A stretch of 64,000 nt of DNA, from NCBI GenBank assembly GCA_015146655.1, contig VKHL01000116.1:1-64000 (forward strand), given 5' to 3'. Positions 42,891 through 53,859 of the stretch are shown here, one piece after another. Position numbers and translations under genes: made by a program. This stretch comes from Ochromonas danica (taxonomy: Eukaryota; Sar; Chrysophyceae; Chromulinales; Chromulinaceae). Within the stretch, counting starts at the first letter, position 1. Each line of letters opens with the position of its first letter. The notes beneath the pieces were generated by a model, which made no database searches, was not told the DNA's origin, and saw only the letters and a program-made list of their open reading frames with translations.

Positions 42891-45029
42891 TTAGCTGTCC
42901 TGGCGCATCGCCATGGACTGCAGCGCGGATTGCGATTGCGATGACTGCAGCACGGATTGTGACGCGTGCAGCGCTCGAGCCATTTTCTTGGTTTTGTATT
43001 CCTCGATGACTTTCTTGCGTTGCTCCTCGATGGAGGCCAGGCGACGCTCTATCTTCGCCTTCTCTCCCAGAATCTTATTGCGCTTCTGCTTCATCTTGGC
43101 ATTCTTCACTGCTTGGCTCTCGATGGTCTCGAGGTTGCGCTCCATCGTGCCGCTCTTCACTCCGAAGCCCGTGGACAGCGGAAGAGAGGAGGCGAGGGTG
43201 GTGGTCATGTAGGGGTCGCTCGTGTTGACTTGAGCGATGCCCAAACTCTGAGATGATCGTGCGCGAGTCATCAAGGCACTGCTGTAGGCTGAGGGCTCTC
43301 GAATGCGCGGCAGTGTGAGGCGCTCGTTGATCACGTCTGAGCCGAAGATTTGTCTGTTGAGCGCGTTGTAGTCGCAGCTGTCCGAGCCGTTGCTGTCGAA
43401 CCACTTGACAGTGTCGCATAGATCACTCTCGCCCACGGAGATGCGCAGCTCAGCGAGCACTTGCCGCAGAGCGCTGAGGCCGATGGTGCCAGACCTCGAG
43501 GGGTCATAGCGCAGGCAAGTGCCGTGCAGCAAGTCGCGGCTCTCGACCTTTCCTTTCGCTCGCCGAACAAACTTCTCCAGGCCCTGCGAGATGGTTCGCA
43601 GACAATTCGAGACACTCGGAGGCGTGCGCTGCGTGGTGGTCATGCTGAGCGACTGCTGCGACTGGCTGGCCTTGGGGTCGGCGAGGAAGTGCCCCTCCTC
43701 CCTCTCCATGTCGTCGATGAACACGTTGTAGTGCATCTCTCCGTTATGGTTCACATCGTAGCAGCTGATCAAGGCCAGCGCCTCCTCTTCCGTGAGGTCG
43801 ACGCCGAGTCTCTTGGCAGCGCCTCTCGCGTGGTCGACGGAGCAAATGCGGCCCGAGCCCAGGCGATCCCACGAGGCGAAGGCTTCGCGGATCCACGAAG
43901 TCATTGTCCCGCCCACTGAGTGCACTCGCTTAGCCAGATTGACTCGCACGTCATTCTTGAACTTCTCGAGCACGCGGTTGGGCGGAGAGAGGAAAGGCTT
44001 GGGGATGAAGGGGTTCGCCGCGAGAGAGCGACTGGCCGCCTCCACCGCGCGAGGCGTCAGTTCCGTGAAGGTCAGGATGGGTTTGACGTCTTGACAGACG
44101 TCTTCGAGGAAGCGCTCGTAGTAGATCTGGCCGATACCCTTGCGGTCGTAATAGTCGACGATCTCCTTGGCCTGCGCCTCTGTGATCGCGAGTTTCATTC
44201 TCCGCCGACACGCCGCGACGAGTTCCTTCGGGTCGAGGCCGTTGGAGTAGTCGAAGTCGAACAAGGTGAACATCTGTCGGATGTGCTGGTAGGGCGTGCC
44301 TCCTTCGCGTCTCATCGTGATGAGAAGAAAGTTGCGCACGGCCTCGAGGAACTTCTTCACGATGGGCGGCATCTGGACGAAGCGGTCGCCGATCTCCTCG
44401 AAGCGAACCTCCGATGAGTCTCGTGCCTCTTCCTAGACACACAATTCACTCATTAACATGGCAGGGGTAGGAGGAGGAGGTGGAGGTGCTACCTCTGCCT
44501 GGGTGACGAAGGCGATGATGGTGGGCTCTCCTCGCTGGATGTCCTTCAGCAGCTCGTGGTAGTCCATCTCATCGACGTGCAGGTTGGGCGGCTTGTAGTA
44601 CCGCACGATCTCGAGGCAGTCCTGCAGGGAGACCTTGACCCCCAGAGACTTCATGCAGGACTGCAGCTCGTGGCCGTCGATGTAGCCCGACTTGTCCGCG
44701 TCCCAGTAGATGAACATGGAGCGGATGATGCTGTAGGGAGTGCCGCCCTTGTGCCTCATAGTGGCGCGCACGGCCTTCTTCAAGGAGCCGATGAACTTCA
44801 ACACGTTCATGGGCAGAGCCTTCGTGTCCTCTTTGAACTTGCGCGCGTAGAACTGCTCGCGCCGCACGTCCTCCGAGGCGATGCTCTCCTTCAGCGCCAT
44901 CCACTTCTTCAAAATGGTGTCGCGCTCGTTGCGGATGTAATTGCGGATCTCAAGGCGCACTTCTTGCACGTTACGCTTCTCTCGCGAGGGAGGCGCCGCG
45001 CTGTCTTTCCTCTTCGGAGACTCTGACAT
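42891..45029 (-). CDS. Multi-EF-hand protein of 692 residues, unknown
   Basis: Two exons (44493-45029, 42891-44432) join in phase 0. The protein contains three related modules, each a short helix, a GGT(P/M)(Y/T) turn, a helix and an EF-hand: RHKGGTPYSIIRSMF before DADKSGYIDGHE (about residues 90-121), RREGGTPYQHIRQMF before DFDYSNGLDPKE (about 218-245) and SVGGTMTSWIREAF before DRLGSGRICSVD (about 348-375). Further loops, DVNHNGEMHYN and DPSRSGTIGLS, are partly degenerate, so calcium binding at every site is doubtful. The C-terminus is a basic coiled coil (KAKIERRLASIEEQRKKVIE) and a Ser/Gln-rich tail. There is no signal peptide. Multi-EF-hand coiled-coil proteins of this type occur in cilia, but that is only inference. 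Confidence 0.8.
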
Positions 45030-45447
45030 CGCGGAGGAGGAGGAGGAGGAGATAAGGAGGTCTGACTAACCTAAACTAGACTAGAGGACTTCACTGCTAA
45101 TCCAATCGATTGAGGGAGAAACGAAACCGTCAAGAGCAGAAACGCGTTTTATCGTAATCTGTTTATTACACACTATACTGGACTATAGAGTATAGAGTAT
45201 AGACTATAGACTACTCTATCGTGTACAGTACAATTAACAACAGTAGACTAGTGTAGACCTAGTGGTAGTCCAGTCTAGTGTCTACACTCTGTGGTGTACA
45301 GCGTACAGTCTAGACTAGTTTCTATAGACCTAGTGATGATGGTGGGGATGATGCGATGTTTCTAGTTTACCAGTTAAGACACGAGAGACTAGAAGGCGAA
45401 ATAAGAAGACACAACGATGTAGGAGGAGGAGGAGGAGGAGGAGGAGG
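45030..45447. other. Intergenic, palindromic AT/GTC-rich tract
   Basis: Between the 5' end of the EF-hand gene and the 3' end of TrpRS. Bases about 45175-45330 are a low-complexity tract of TATAGAGTATAGACTATAGAC and TAGACTAG units with many small inverted repeats. No gene is seen. Confidence 0.5.
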
Positions 45448-47540
45448 CTAGAATTGGAGAGGGCGCACGGCCATGAAGGAGGCAATCACTTCGTCGGTGA
45501 CTGCAGCGCGTCTGTCCTGGTGCTCCTTCACCATCTGCTGCAGCACTCCAATGAGCTCCTTCTTCACTTCCCCAGTGAGCATAGCACCCGAGCCATAGTC
45601 TCTGAGGATGTCTGCCAGGCGCTCGTCGTCTTCGAGGAAGAATCCCAGCCACTCGCAGGACACGTCCACCTCCACGTTAGCACCCAGCTGGCGCTGCAGC
45701 TCGAGGGTCTCCCGCCCACCAGAGAAGGCGTGCTTGTTGATCTTGTCTTTGATCTGCTTGGCCGAGTCGGTCACGTAGACCGCCGTGTTGGCCAGCGAGC
45801 CGGACATCTTCCCGCCGCGGCCCTGCAGGGGAGAGAAGAACTTGCAGTGCACCAGCGCTGGCTTGGAGAAGCCCAAGCGAGGCGCCACGTCGCGCGTCAT
45901 GCGGAAGTAGGCGTCCTGGTCGATGCCGCAGGGGATGAGGCAGGGCATGCCCTTCAGACCTCTCAGCACGGTGGGGAAGGACTCGGAGAAGGCGGGCGAG
46001 GCCTGCACTGCGGGGAATGCGCTCTTGCCGATATTATCGCTGCCAGTGAAGCCAAAGATCGCTCGCGACTGGTTGTAAGTGGTCGCCTTCTGCACTCGCA
46101 GCACCACAGGATACATATGCTACACACATAACACGTACGTCATATACATAAATTAACACACATACAGCATAGCGTATTATATAACATATATATCATATGC
46201 ATATGCTACACACACATAACATATATATCATATGCATATAACATATAACACACACATATATCATATATATAACAAACGTAATGCTAACCTGGATGTAGTC
46301 CAAGTCTGAGAAGATGAAGGTCTTCTTTACATCAAAACCACAAGCGATGATGTCTTTGGCATTCTCGTAGGCCAATCTGAACCACAACACAGCAATAACA
46401 AATTAGGATAATAGTTAGTAACTAGAGGAGGTAATAGTGGTAATAGTATAATAGTAGAGGGGGGTGGTGGGGGTGCCTCAGTATTAATCAAGCTAGCATG
46501 ATGGTTTGGTTTCATGCAAGAAGGTCTACCACTGTCACTGTCACTGTAGCAACAGTGATAGGGATAGAGGCTTCTCATCGAAATCCCTGTGCAATGCATG
46601 CCTTCCTCATTGGCTACCCCCTCCCCCTTCTGTCTCTCTCACACGATAAGACAGAAGAAGGAGAAGGAGAGACATATTGACTATGACGATGATGATGTCC
46701 TGCTGTCTGTCTCACCTGTGGCATTCCTCCAGGGTTAGCTCTTGCTTGAAGAGGAACTTCTCGTCGTCTGTCAGCTGACGTCATAATAACCCCAACAATA
46801 ACAATAACAATAACAATCATTAATTAGTCAGTAAGATATAGAGATATAGAGAGATATAGGGGAGATGTGCGGTGTACCTGAATGACGAGAGGGCAGTCGA
46901 AGGTGTCCTGCAGCCACTTGGTGAAGTGGAAGGAGATGAGATGTCCGAGGTGCAGCGCGTCGGAGGAAGGGCCGCGGCCAGTGTAGAGGTAGAACTTCTG
47001 CCCCGCCTCGTAGAGGTCCAGCAGGTGGGAGAGGTCGCGGTGCGAGAAGAAGATTCCTCGCCGCAGGAAGCGATGCGCCTTCTTGCCAGTCAGCCGCTCC
47101 ATGCGCTCGATGAGGTCTGGGCCGAGGCGCTGCGAGCCGAAGGAGGAGATGAGCTTGTCGTAGTCGATGGCGCCCTCGCTCTCCACCGTCCAGGGATTCA
47201 CCACTTGCTCTTTGGAGACATCCTCTGCGCTTTCTTTCTCCGCCACTTCTTCAAGATTCTGCATTTTGATGGGCTCCAGGTGGTAATTGTGTTTGAGAGG
47301 AGTCTTCGTGGGCCGTGCTAACGTGTCGCTGCTGGGAAGGTCTCCTGCTTTCGAGGAAGGCTTCGTGGGAGTTCTGGGAGTGTTGGAACCCTCGAGTTCT
47401 AGACTGAAGACGCAGAATTTGGTCGTCGAAACCAAAGACAGCAGGCTAGCCATAGAGTGACTCTTTTCTGGCCCAACAAGCGGGCTTGGGACTGCTGGGA
47501 TGGCGCGCCATTGCGCCATATCGACAATGCCTCGCGCCAT
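45448..47540 (-). CDS. WARS1: Tryptophanyl-tRNA synthetase, eukaryotic type
   Basis: Four exons (46878-47540, 46716-46774, 46289-46376, 45448-46119) give 493 residues. Class I signatures: the HIGH-like LHLGHLISF and the KMSKS-like [15 protein letters not shown]. Other family blocks are [48 protein letters not shown] and [19 protein letters not shown]. It charges tRNA-Trp in the cytosol. The first 110 residues are a weakly conserved extension. Two starts are possible: ATG 47540 ([10 protein letters not shown]), which adds a basic, presequence-like leader, and ATG 47453 ([10 protein letters not shown]), giving 464 residues. Introns 2 and 3 contain AT-rich simple repeats. The LARP gene starts 355 bases away on the other strand. 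Confidence 0.95.
46120..46288. repeat. AT-rich simple repeat filling a TrpRS intron
   Basis: The intron is built of ACACATA, CATATGCATAT and ATATATCATAT units, with CATATGCATATG palindromes. It may be a hypervariable locus. Confidence 0.75.
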
Positions 47541-47895
47541 TATGCCATCTGTCAACTTCCTCTTAAGTTAAACAGCGGGAAAGGGGGGATTTTCGGATTT
47601 CCGTCCCCACCACTCTCTCATATTTGATGAGGTGCAGCGGGGCACACGAAAATGCAGAAACGAAAGTGGACCTCCACCACCAGTTGCGCTCCAGTCAGTC
47701 AATCACTGCGGGCTGCACTGCGGCGTGTGGCGCTTGGCTCGCTCCTCTCAACCAAACAAAGGCCTCATCATCCTTCCTTCCCTCGACAGAGACCGACCCT
47801 TCGCTGGCCCCTCTGCTTCATCGCGAGAAGAGTTCGTCCCTCCTTATATCTACCTTTCCTCCTCTATATTCCACTGTTTAAGTCTTTCCCAAGTC
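47541..47895. promoter_or_regulatory. Divergent promoter region of TrpRS and LARP4-like gene
   Basis: A 355-base spacer between two start codons. The LARP side is CT-rich just before its ATG (CTTTCCTCCTCTATATTCC). Short open frames occur but show no coding character. Confidence 0.4.
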
Positions 47896-50669
47896 ATGGC
47901 CGAGATCATTGCCGAGGTAAGTGGATTTCACTGTTCCAGAAGACGTCCAGCAGCTAATGACCTCGCCACTGCCCGTAGGAAAACGTAAACGGCGCAATCG
48001 AGAGTCAAGGTTTCGATGCACAGCTGCTCGAGGCCGTGCGCAGACAGATCGAATACTACTTCAGCAAAGAGAATCTGGCCAACGACAAGTACCTCTCCTC
48101 GCAGATGGATGCACAGATGTCTGTGCCCATTGCCACTGTCATGAAGGTAAGCACCATTCAACTAGTGCACTTGCTAAGTCTTCATATGACCTGTTGCCGC
48201 TTGTGTTTGCAGTTCGCGAAGCTGAAGGCGCTGACCCAAGACGAGGCTGTCGTGAAGGCTGCCCTCGTGGACTCCTCCGTCACTGTGGTGGAGGATCGTC
48301 TCAAAGCCAACCTCAAGTCTGTGGGGCGCAGCACGATCATCTTGCGTGAGCTGCCCACCGACTCCACTGAGGAGGAGGTGCGCGAAATCTTCAACTACCC
48401 TGGCTGCAAGAACATTGTCTCTCTTCGCAGCGATATCGGTGACACATGGTTTGTGGTCATGGACACCGAGGAGGATGCCAAGGATACAATCATTGCTTTG
48501 CGCGTTAATAAGCGCTTATTTCGCGGCCATCCATTGAAGGCGCGCTTGAAGACCGAGGCGGTGGTGCGCTCTTACTTCCCCACCAACGTCCCAACGGTGC
48601 CCACTCCTATCTTTCCCATCATGCAACCCTTCCCTATCCTTCCTACCCCTGGGATGGACGTGCTGATGCCTTACTACGTGCCTCATTATAATGGAGAGTT
48701 GGGCGGACCTGTTCCTCCAGAAGGAGCGGAAGGTGCCGCTACCGAGGGTGTGCAACCTGCTGAGGGAATCGCTGTTGAAGGCGGTGCTGGAGGACGCAGA
48801 GGCTATGGTCGTGAGCACGGAAAAGGCAACGGCGGAAAGTCTGGCGCCTCGAAGGGAGAGCGACCTCCTCGCCGCACAAACTCGGCTGGAGAGGGCAACG
48901 GAAACAGGCGAAACAATCGCGAGGGTGGGAACCGCGAGAAGAAAACCAACAATGCTGCCACTACCACTTCTTCGAGCTCTACTGAGGAGGTGCCAGCTAT
49001 TGAAGTGAACGCAGTTACCTTCCCCCCGCTGGGTAACAGCAACAGTCCAACTGCTGCCGACAAGCCCATCCCAGTGGCAGGATATACTGAACCCTTCCAA
49101 CGCTACTCTGTGGATGAGATCATCGCCATTGTTCGAGGGATTAAGGACGCTAGACTGCCAGAGGGTATCAGCCCCGAGGCCCATCTTGTGGCCATGACCC
49201 CTGAGATCAACCAGGATCTTCTTAAGAGACAGCGCACCTTCACAATCGATGAGACTCGCGAGCAGCTCCGATTAGGTCGCCCTGTTATGCGCGATGCAAT
49301 TCTGCCCGGCGCGGTGGACTATCGCTCGATGATGTTTGGCGATTGCGCTACCCCCTCCGGCCCTGCCCCTACCCAACGCCCAAGTGGAGAGACCGCAGTT
49401 CCCGCCAAAAACGGCAGCTCTGCTTCATCAGAACCTGTCGCTGCTGCTGAAACTGTTCAAAAGGCTGCTGAGATTCCTGAAGTGGCCGTGGAGGATATCC
49501 ACGCCGCCATTACATCTCCTGGACGCACAATCTCTGCTGCAACGTGGGCTGCCATGGTCCGCTCATCAGCCAACACTGTTCCCTCAACTTCTGCAGAAAA
49601 CTTCCCTCCTCCGGCACCAACCGGCTCATCCGCCACATCCCCGCCACCTGCTGCAACACAGCCAGTCAAGACAAAATCTCCCAGCAAGGGCTCGGGAAAG
49701 TCTCGTGAAAACAAGAACCACCGCCGAGAGGCTGCTAACGCTCAGCCAGTCGAACAGGTACACAATATATCTAGTTGATTAGACCAGTGATGTGCTTGTA
49801 GCAATGTGAAGTGAAGATTTCTTAATAGTGTCTTGAGCAGTGCAATTCGCCTGTTTCCTGAGAGTTAACGCAAATTGTATTCGTACTGTCTGATCCCTGT
49901 TGCTGCTGACTATATTATATATACGCATGTGCTTAATTGCGACGTGAAATCAAGTCTGACCTTCGTGTGTTTATATTTTCCAGGCGACCTCCACAACAGA
50001 GACAAGTAACAATGTCCACTCCGATGCTGTCCCAGCAGTCGGAAATGAGCAGAACAACCAGGAGAACGGTGCTAACAATGCAGATCAGACTGTGGAAGGT
50101 GCTGCTTGGGGTGGAAAGGCCTCCTTTGCTAATGTAAGTATCCTGTGACGAGTTCGTTGTTGTTATTGTCATGTTCGTTGCTGTTTATGGCTGATGATGA
50201 AAACCGATATCGTAATTCACTTTGACGATTCATTTAACAACTCCAATTGATCCACTTGAAGCCGTGATCACACCCTTCTCTGTTGTATTAAATGTGATGG
50301 AGCGAATATGTTATATGAGGGGGCTGATGATGAGAAACGATGTCGTGACTCTCTGTGACGAATCCATTAACAACTCCAATTGATCCACTTGAAGCCCCCA
50401 GTCTCTTCCCTGTCTGTTGTTATGAATCTTGCTATTAGATATTTGGCTAGTGAATTTCTCATGATTCGTTGTTTATGGTGTGTTAGGTATTGAAAGCTGC
50501 AGGCGAAGCCGAACCTCCTGTTCCTACTACTAAACCCGTTTCAACAACAAAGCCTCGCTCTTCCTCCCACTCTTCTGGCACAGGAAAGAGCAATGGAAAG
50601 AAGGGTAGTGGCATGGATGGTGATGTGTGGGCCAAAGAGACTCTTCCTGCGTTGCCTGCTGAGAAGTGA
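47896..50669 (+). CDS. LARP4-like La-related RNA-binding protein
   Basis: Five exons (47896-47916, 47979-48146, 48213-49757, 49984-50133, 50487-50669) give 688 residues. The La motif is at about residues 22-100 (RRQIEYYFSKENLANDKYLS, QMDAQMSVPIATVMKFAKLK) and is followed directly by an RRM (STIILRELPTDSTEEEVREI, TWFVVMDTEEDAKDTI), as in the LARP4 branch. The remainder is low-complexity, rich in Pro, Gly, Asn and Thr, with an RG/RN segment near 290. LARP4 proteins bind poly(A) mRNA tails and PABP and stabilise transcripts. The fourth intron (353 bases) holds an imperfect duplication. The first exon codes for only seven residues. Confidence 0.88.
50189..50396. repeat. Imperfect direct duplication in an intron
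   Basis: Two 75-base copies (50189-50263 and 50322-50396), both beginning GGCTGATGATGA and ending with the same AACTCCAATTGATCCACTTG block, are spaced 133 bases apart; similarity continues into the TCTGTTGT that follows each. Both lie in intron 4 of the LARP4-like gene. Confidence 0.85.
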
Positions 50670-51218
50670 TGAAGCTTTCTTCTCTTTGCTCTCCAGTGCT
50701 GGCGGTTTGTCCAATCCGCGGCGTGTGGATGGTTTGTACAGTCCCGCAGTGTAGTCAGCAGTCTCTCTCCTACCTGTGTCAGTGTGTTGTTATAGTGGTC
50801 GTGGTGTTAGTCAAGAGTGGAGTATATCATACAAAGCAATCATAATAACTATACTATAAATGAATATACAACAAAACTATAAATAAATATAATAACAAAA
50901 TAACTATAAATACTATCATAATAGTCTCTAGAGAGTAGCCAACAGTGTAAACTAGATAAAAAACAAAAAAAGACCTCGCATTGCCTACTGGATTGGATTA
51001 AATTAATTAATATTAATAAACGAGATAAAACTAAAGATGCAGCTGATAGAATAGCGCGCACAGTGAAACATCTAGGTGATCAAGAATTGTGAGCAAAACA
51101 AAACAATTGACTAGTCTGGTCTAGTCGATAGAGAAGACTATACTGTTACTGTAGGAGGAGCTTGACTTGTGCGATGCGATGCGATGGGAAGGCAATTGAC
51201 AAGCTTGGGAGAGCTAAC
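50670..51218. other. Spacer between convergent genes, AT-rich
   Basis: Contains the 3' flanks of the LARP4-like gene and EF-hand copy B. Bases about 50830-50910 are ATAACTATA/ATAAATA-rich. GATGCGATGCGATG near 51175 is a short CGATG repeat, also found at 56288-56310. No gene is seen. Confidence 0.45.
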
Positions 51219-52724
51219 TTAGCTTTTGGTGGACTGTCTGTGAGGTATCGGCGATGACTGGCTAGGGGACTTCGAGGCATTATCCGCTGACGCAGACGCA
51301 AGAGGAGGAGATGCCTCGAGGCTGCTGTGGCGACGGCGCGCGGGACTTCCCTTGGCAGCCACCGCAGTGGATGGGCGACGCTTAGGAAGAACGGGCAGTT
51401 GAGCGCTATCACCACCGCCAGAGTCAAATGTACGCCTACGATTAACTCCTTTTGTTGGAGAAGCTGCAGAGGATTTATTTGCCGTGCCGGGCCGTGAGCC
51501 AGAACTAGTGGATGGCGCGGAAGACGTCAGACTGCTGACTGGCACCACCTTGGCCGTTGCTGTGGAGGGACGCGGTAGCGCGACTAACAATTGCGTCTGC
51601 GCGTTTTGTAGCACATCGCGATGAATGCGCTGCAGTGGGTCCACGGCTTGGTCCACAGCGCGCTTCGCTTTGATACTCCGTTTGTCAAACTTGCCGGCCT
51701 CCCCTCTGTGGGAGAGAACAAAAGAAATAAACAAAGTGCTACACAAGAGGACACATAGGAGTCTGGTTCTTACTCGTTGAGCTTGCGCTTGGAGAATCCG
51801 GAGAAGAAGCCTTGCTGACCCTTGCGGTAGTGCAGCGTGCCTGTGAGGGAGAGCAAAGTACGCGTTGGCGTCGGCGGCTGCTTGCGTCCAATTAAGCGAC
51901 GATAAGCACGATGGTCAACGTTGGCCGTGGTTAGCTCCGCAATGGTAAGGTAGCGACCCCCACTCAGTCGAACGCGGCGCTTGCACGCCCAGAACCAAAA
52001 CCAGCTGCCCATGACGCGGTCGCGCAGGCGGTGCTGCATTTGGAAGGCTGGAAACAGTAGCGCAGGATGCTTCGCTATGAATCGCGTGAAGCGGTCGATA
52101 TCCAGCGAGTAGTTGAACTCCAGCGCGTGCAGTTCGGCAGAGATTCTGTGAGCATTCATTAATTCAATTGTTAGTGAGGAGGTGATGGGGAGGTGAGGGG
52201 CAGAGGAAGAGGCACGCACTGTTTAGCTTGCTGGTTGGTCGAAGCCTCGTTGCCATACAGATCGTGAAGCAAGCCATCAATCTCCTTCGGCGACAGGTTC
52301 CCCGTGGCGTCTGTGTCGTACAAGTCGAAGGCGAAAAGCGCTGCGGCACAAACAACAACTCACACAGTCAGTCGCTCAAGCAGATGGGACCAAGCAGAAG
52401 CACTCACTCACCAAGAGTAGCCTGGCTGAGTGTGCAGTAGTTCCAGAAGGAAAGCACGAACTCGCGGAAGTCGATCTGGCCGGACTTGTCCTCGTCGAAA
52501 ATGGAGAAAATGCGTTTTGTGAAGCGGTTGCGCTCCAAGTCCAAGTGGTTCAGCAGCTCGGACAGGCCGATAGAGCCGCTGCCGTCCACATCGATGACAT
52601 GGAAAGTCTTGAGGAAGCGCTGCACATCGCCAGGGCGGAGGCAAAGGGCCTCGAACTGCGCCTTGAGAGGAGCGATGGAGGCGTCCTCGTAGATGGCTTT
52701 GCCAGCTGCACTGCACTGGCCCAT
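51219..52724 (-). CDS. EF-hand protein with N-myristoylation-type start and long tail (copy B)
   Basis: Four exons (52412-52724, 52220-52340, 51774-52145, 51219-51705) give 430 residues. It is a clear paralogue of 30944-32540: MGQCSAA at the N-terminus (Gly2, Cys4), EF-hand loops DVDGSGSIGLSE, DEDKSGQIDFRE and DTDATGNLSPKE, the shared FREFVLSFWNYCTLSQATL helix, HDLYGNEAS, and the post-EF region FIAKHPALLFPAFQMQHRLR with VRLSGGRYLTIAEL. Only one intron position (after the NEAST/NEVAT segment) is shared with copy A; the others differ. The tail is basic and rich in Ser/Thr/Pro (RRRHSSLEASPP). Membrane-attached calcium sensing is inferred, as for copy A. Confidence 0.82.
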
Positions 52725-53136
52725 CTTTAGTGGCACTGCTTTGGTCACACAGATACTCTAGATATAGGTCGCTACTGTATGTAGTCCAGACTGTTCAACA
52801 ATGTGAGCTGTACTGTATAGACATCGGACATGTCCCTCTGTTAATGTCGTGAGCAGCAGTTGGCGCAATGGGGTGGAATTAGTAATGAAATACATAATAA
52901 ATTAAAGAATTACTCAATACGGATGCCACAGTAGACTACAGAAATAGGTCTACATAGACTGTTGTAGTCTATCAGCCACTTGCCGCCTGCTCTGCAATAT
53001 TTGTTACATAGCATCAGCTCAAGAACTAACGAACAACTGTGCTAACATGCTTCAGATTCGAAACAGACAGTTAACTTCACATATACACAGTAAGATACAA
53101 TACAATTCCAAAGACTTAAACCACTATCACCTTCAA
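52725..53136. other. Intergenic between EF-hand copy B and ARL16
   Basis: Promoter side of EF-hand copy B and 3' flank of ARL16. TAGTCTA-type small repeats occur near 52930-52975. No gene is seen. Confidence 0.4.
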
Positions 53137-53673
53137 CTAGAGAGACATCATCCAGTCAAGCATGTCGATGGGCAAGGAGCCCTCCGCGCCATTGCCGCAG
53201 ACAATATCCAGGCGGCTCCAGGACATGTGGTAGCGGAGGGAGTCGAGAGCCAGGAAGGAGACCGCAGCTCTCTGGGAAAACACATCTGTCAGATCGGCCT
53301 TGTTCAGCACGAGCAGCGCTGGCTTGCCCATCCACAGCTGGCTGTAGGCCGCGCACTCATACAGTTGAGTGAGCGCAGTGGCCCAGAGGCCCACGTCAGC
53401 CATGTCCACCACAAAGACCAGCGCCTGGCAGTCGCCATAGTAGGTTGACCAGCGGGAGGAAATCGCGGCACCAAGCTCTCGCAACTTGAACCTTTTGCCT
53501 TTCCAGGTGAGGTGGACGAGGTCCATGCCGATTGTGGCCTGCGTGGCCATTGTCGAGGCCGGGTGGTCGGCAAGAGCCTCGCACTCTTTCATCCTCTTAA
53601 TGAGTAGAGACTTTCCGGATCCCTCTGGACCGATTAGAATGCACTCGATTTCGCCATCCGTAGAACTCGCCAT
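53137..53673 (-). CDS. ARL16: ARL16-like small GTPase
   Basis: A single exon of 178 residues from ATG 53671-53673. The P-loop is CILIGPEGSGKSLLIKRM; the guanine-specificity motif is LNKADL. Where most GTPases have DxxGQ this protein has LRELGAAISSRWSTYYGD, which closely parallels human ARL16 (IRELGG...WSSYYGN). It therefore lacks the usual catalytic Gln, as ARL16 does. ARL16 acts at the Golgi in export of proteins to the cilium. There is no N-terminal Gly for myristoylation, in line with ARL16. The gene is head to head with the plastid protein gene at 53860 (186 bases). Confidence 0.85.
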   Translation of the reverse strand: MASSTDGEIECILIGPEGSGKSLLIKRMKECEALADHPASTMATQATIGMDLVHLTWKGKRFKLRELGAAISSRWSTYYGDCQALVFVVDMADVGLWATALTQLYECAAYSQLWMGKPALLVLNKADLTDVFSQRAAVSFLALDSLRYHMSWSRLDIVCGNGAEGSLPIDMLDWMMSL

Positions 53674-53859
53674 GAGGCATGCATTAGCTGGACAAAGTGG
53701 GGGAGGGCTCTAAACTGCCAGAGTCTGGTCATCTGGCTCTGTCTCTCTATCTGTGCCTCAGTTCTGTGTTGAAGAAGTGCGAAGGATCAGCCCATCAGCC
53801 CATAGCATCAGTGAATCAGTCAATCTCTCTCTCCAGCTCAGTATCTCTCCTCGGCCATC

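Noticed and set aside
46120-46288. Transposon end or inverted-repeat element
   Set aside because: The palindromes are part of an AT simple repeat inside a TrpRS intron with no flanking target duplication.
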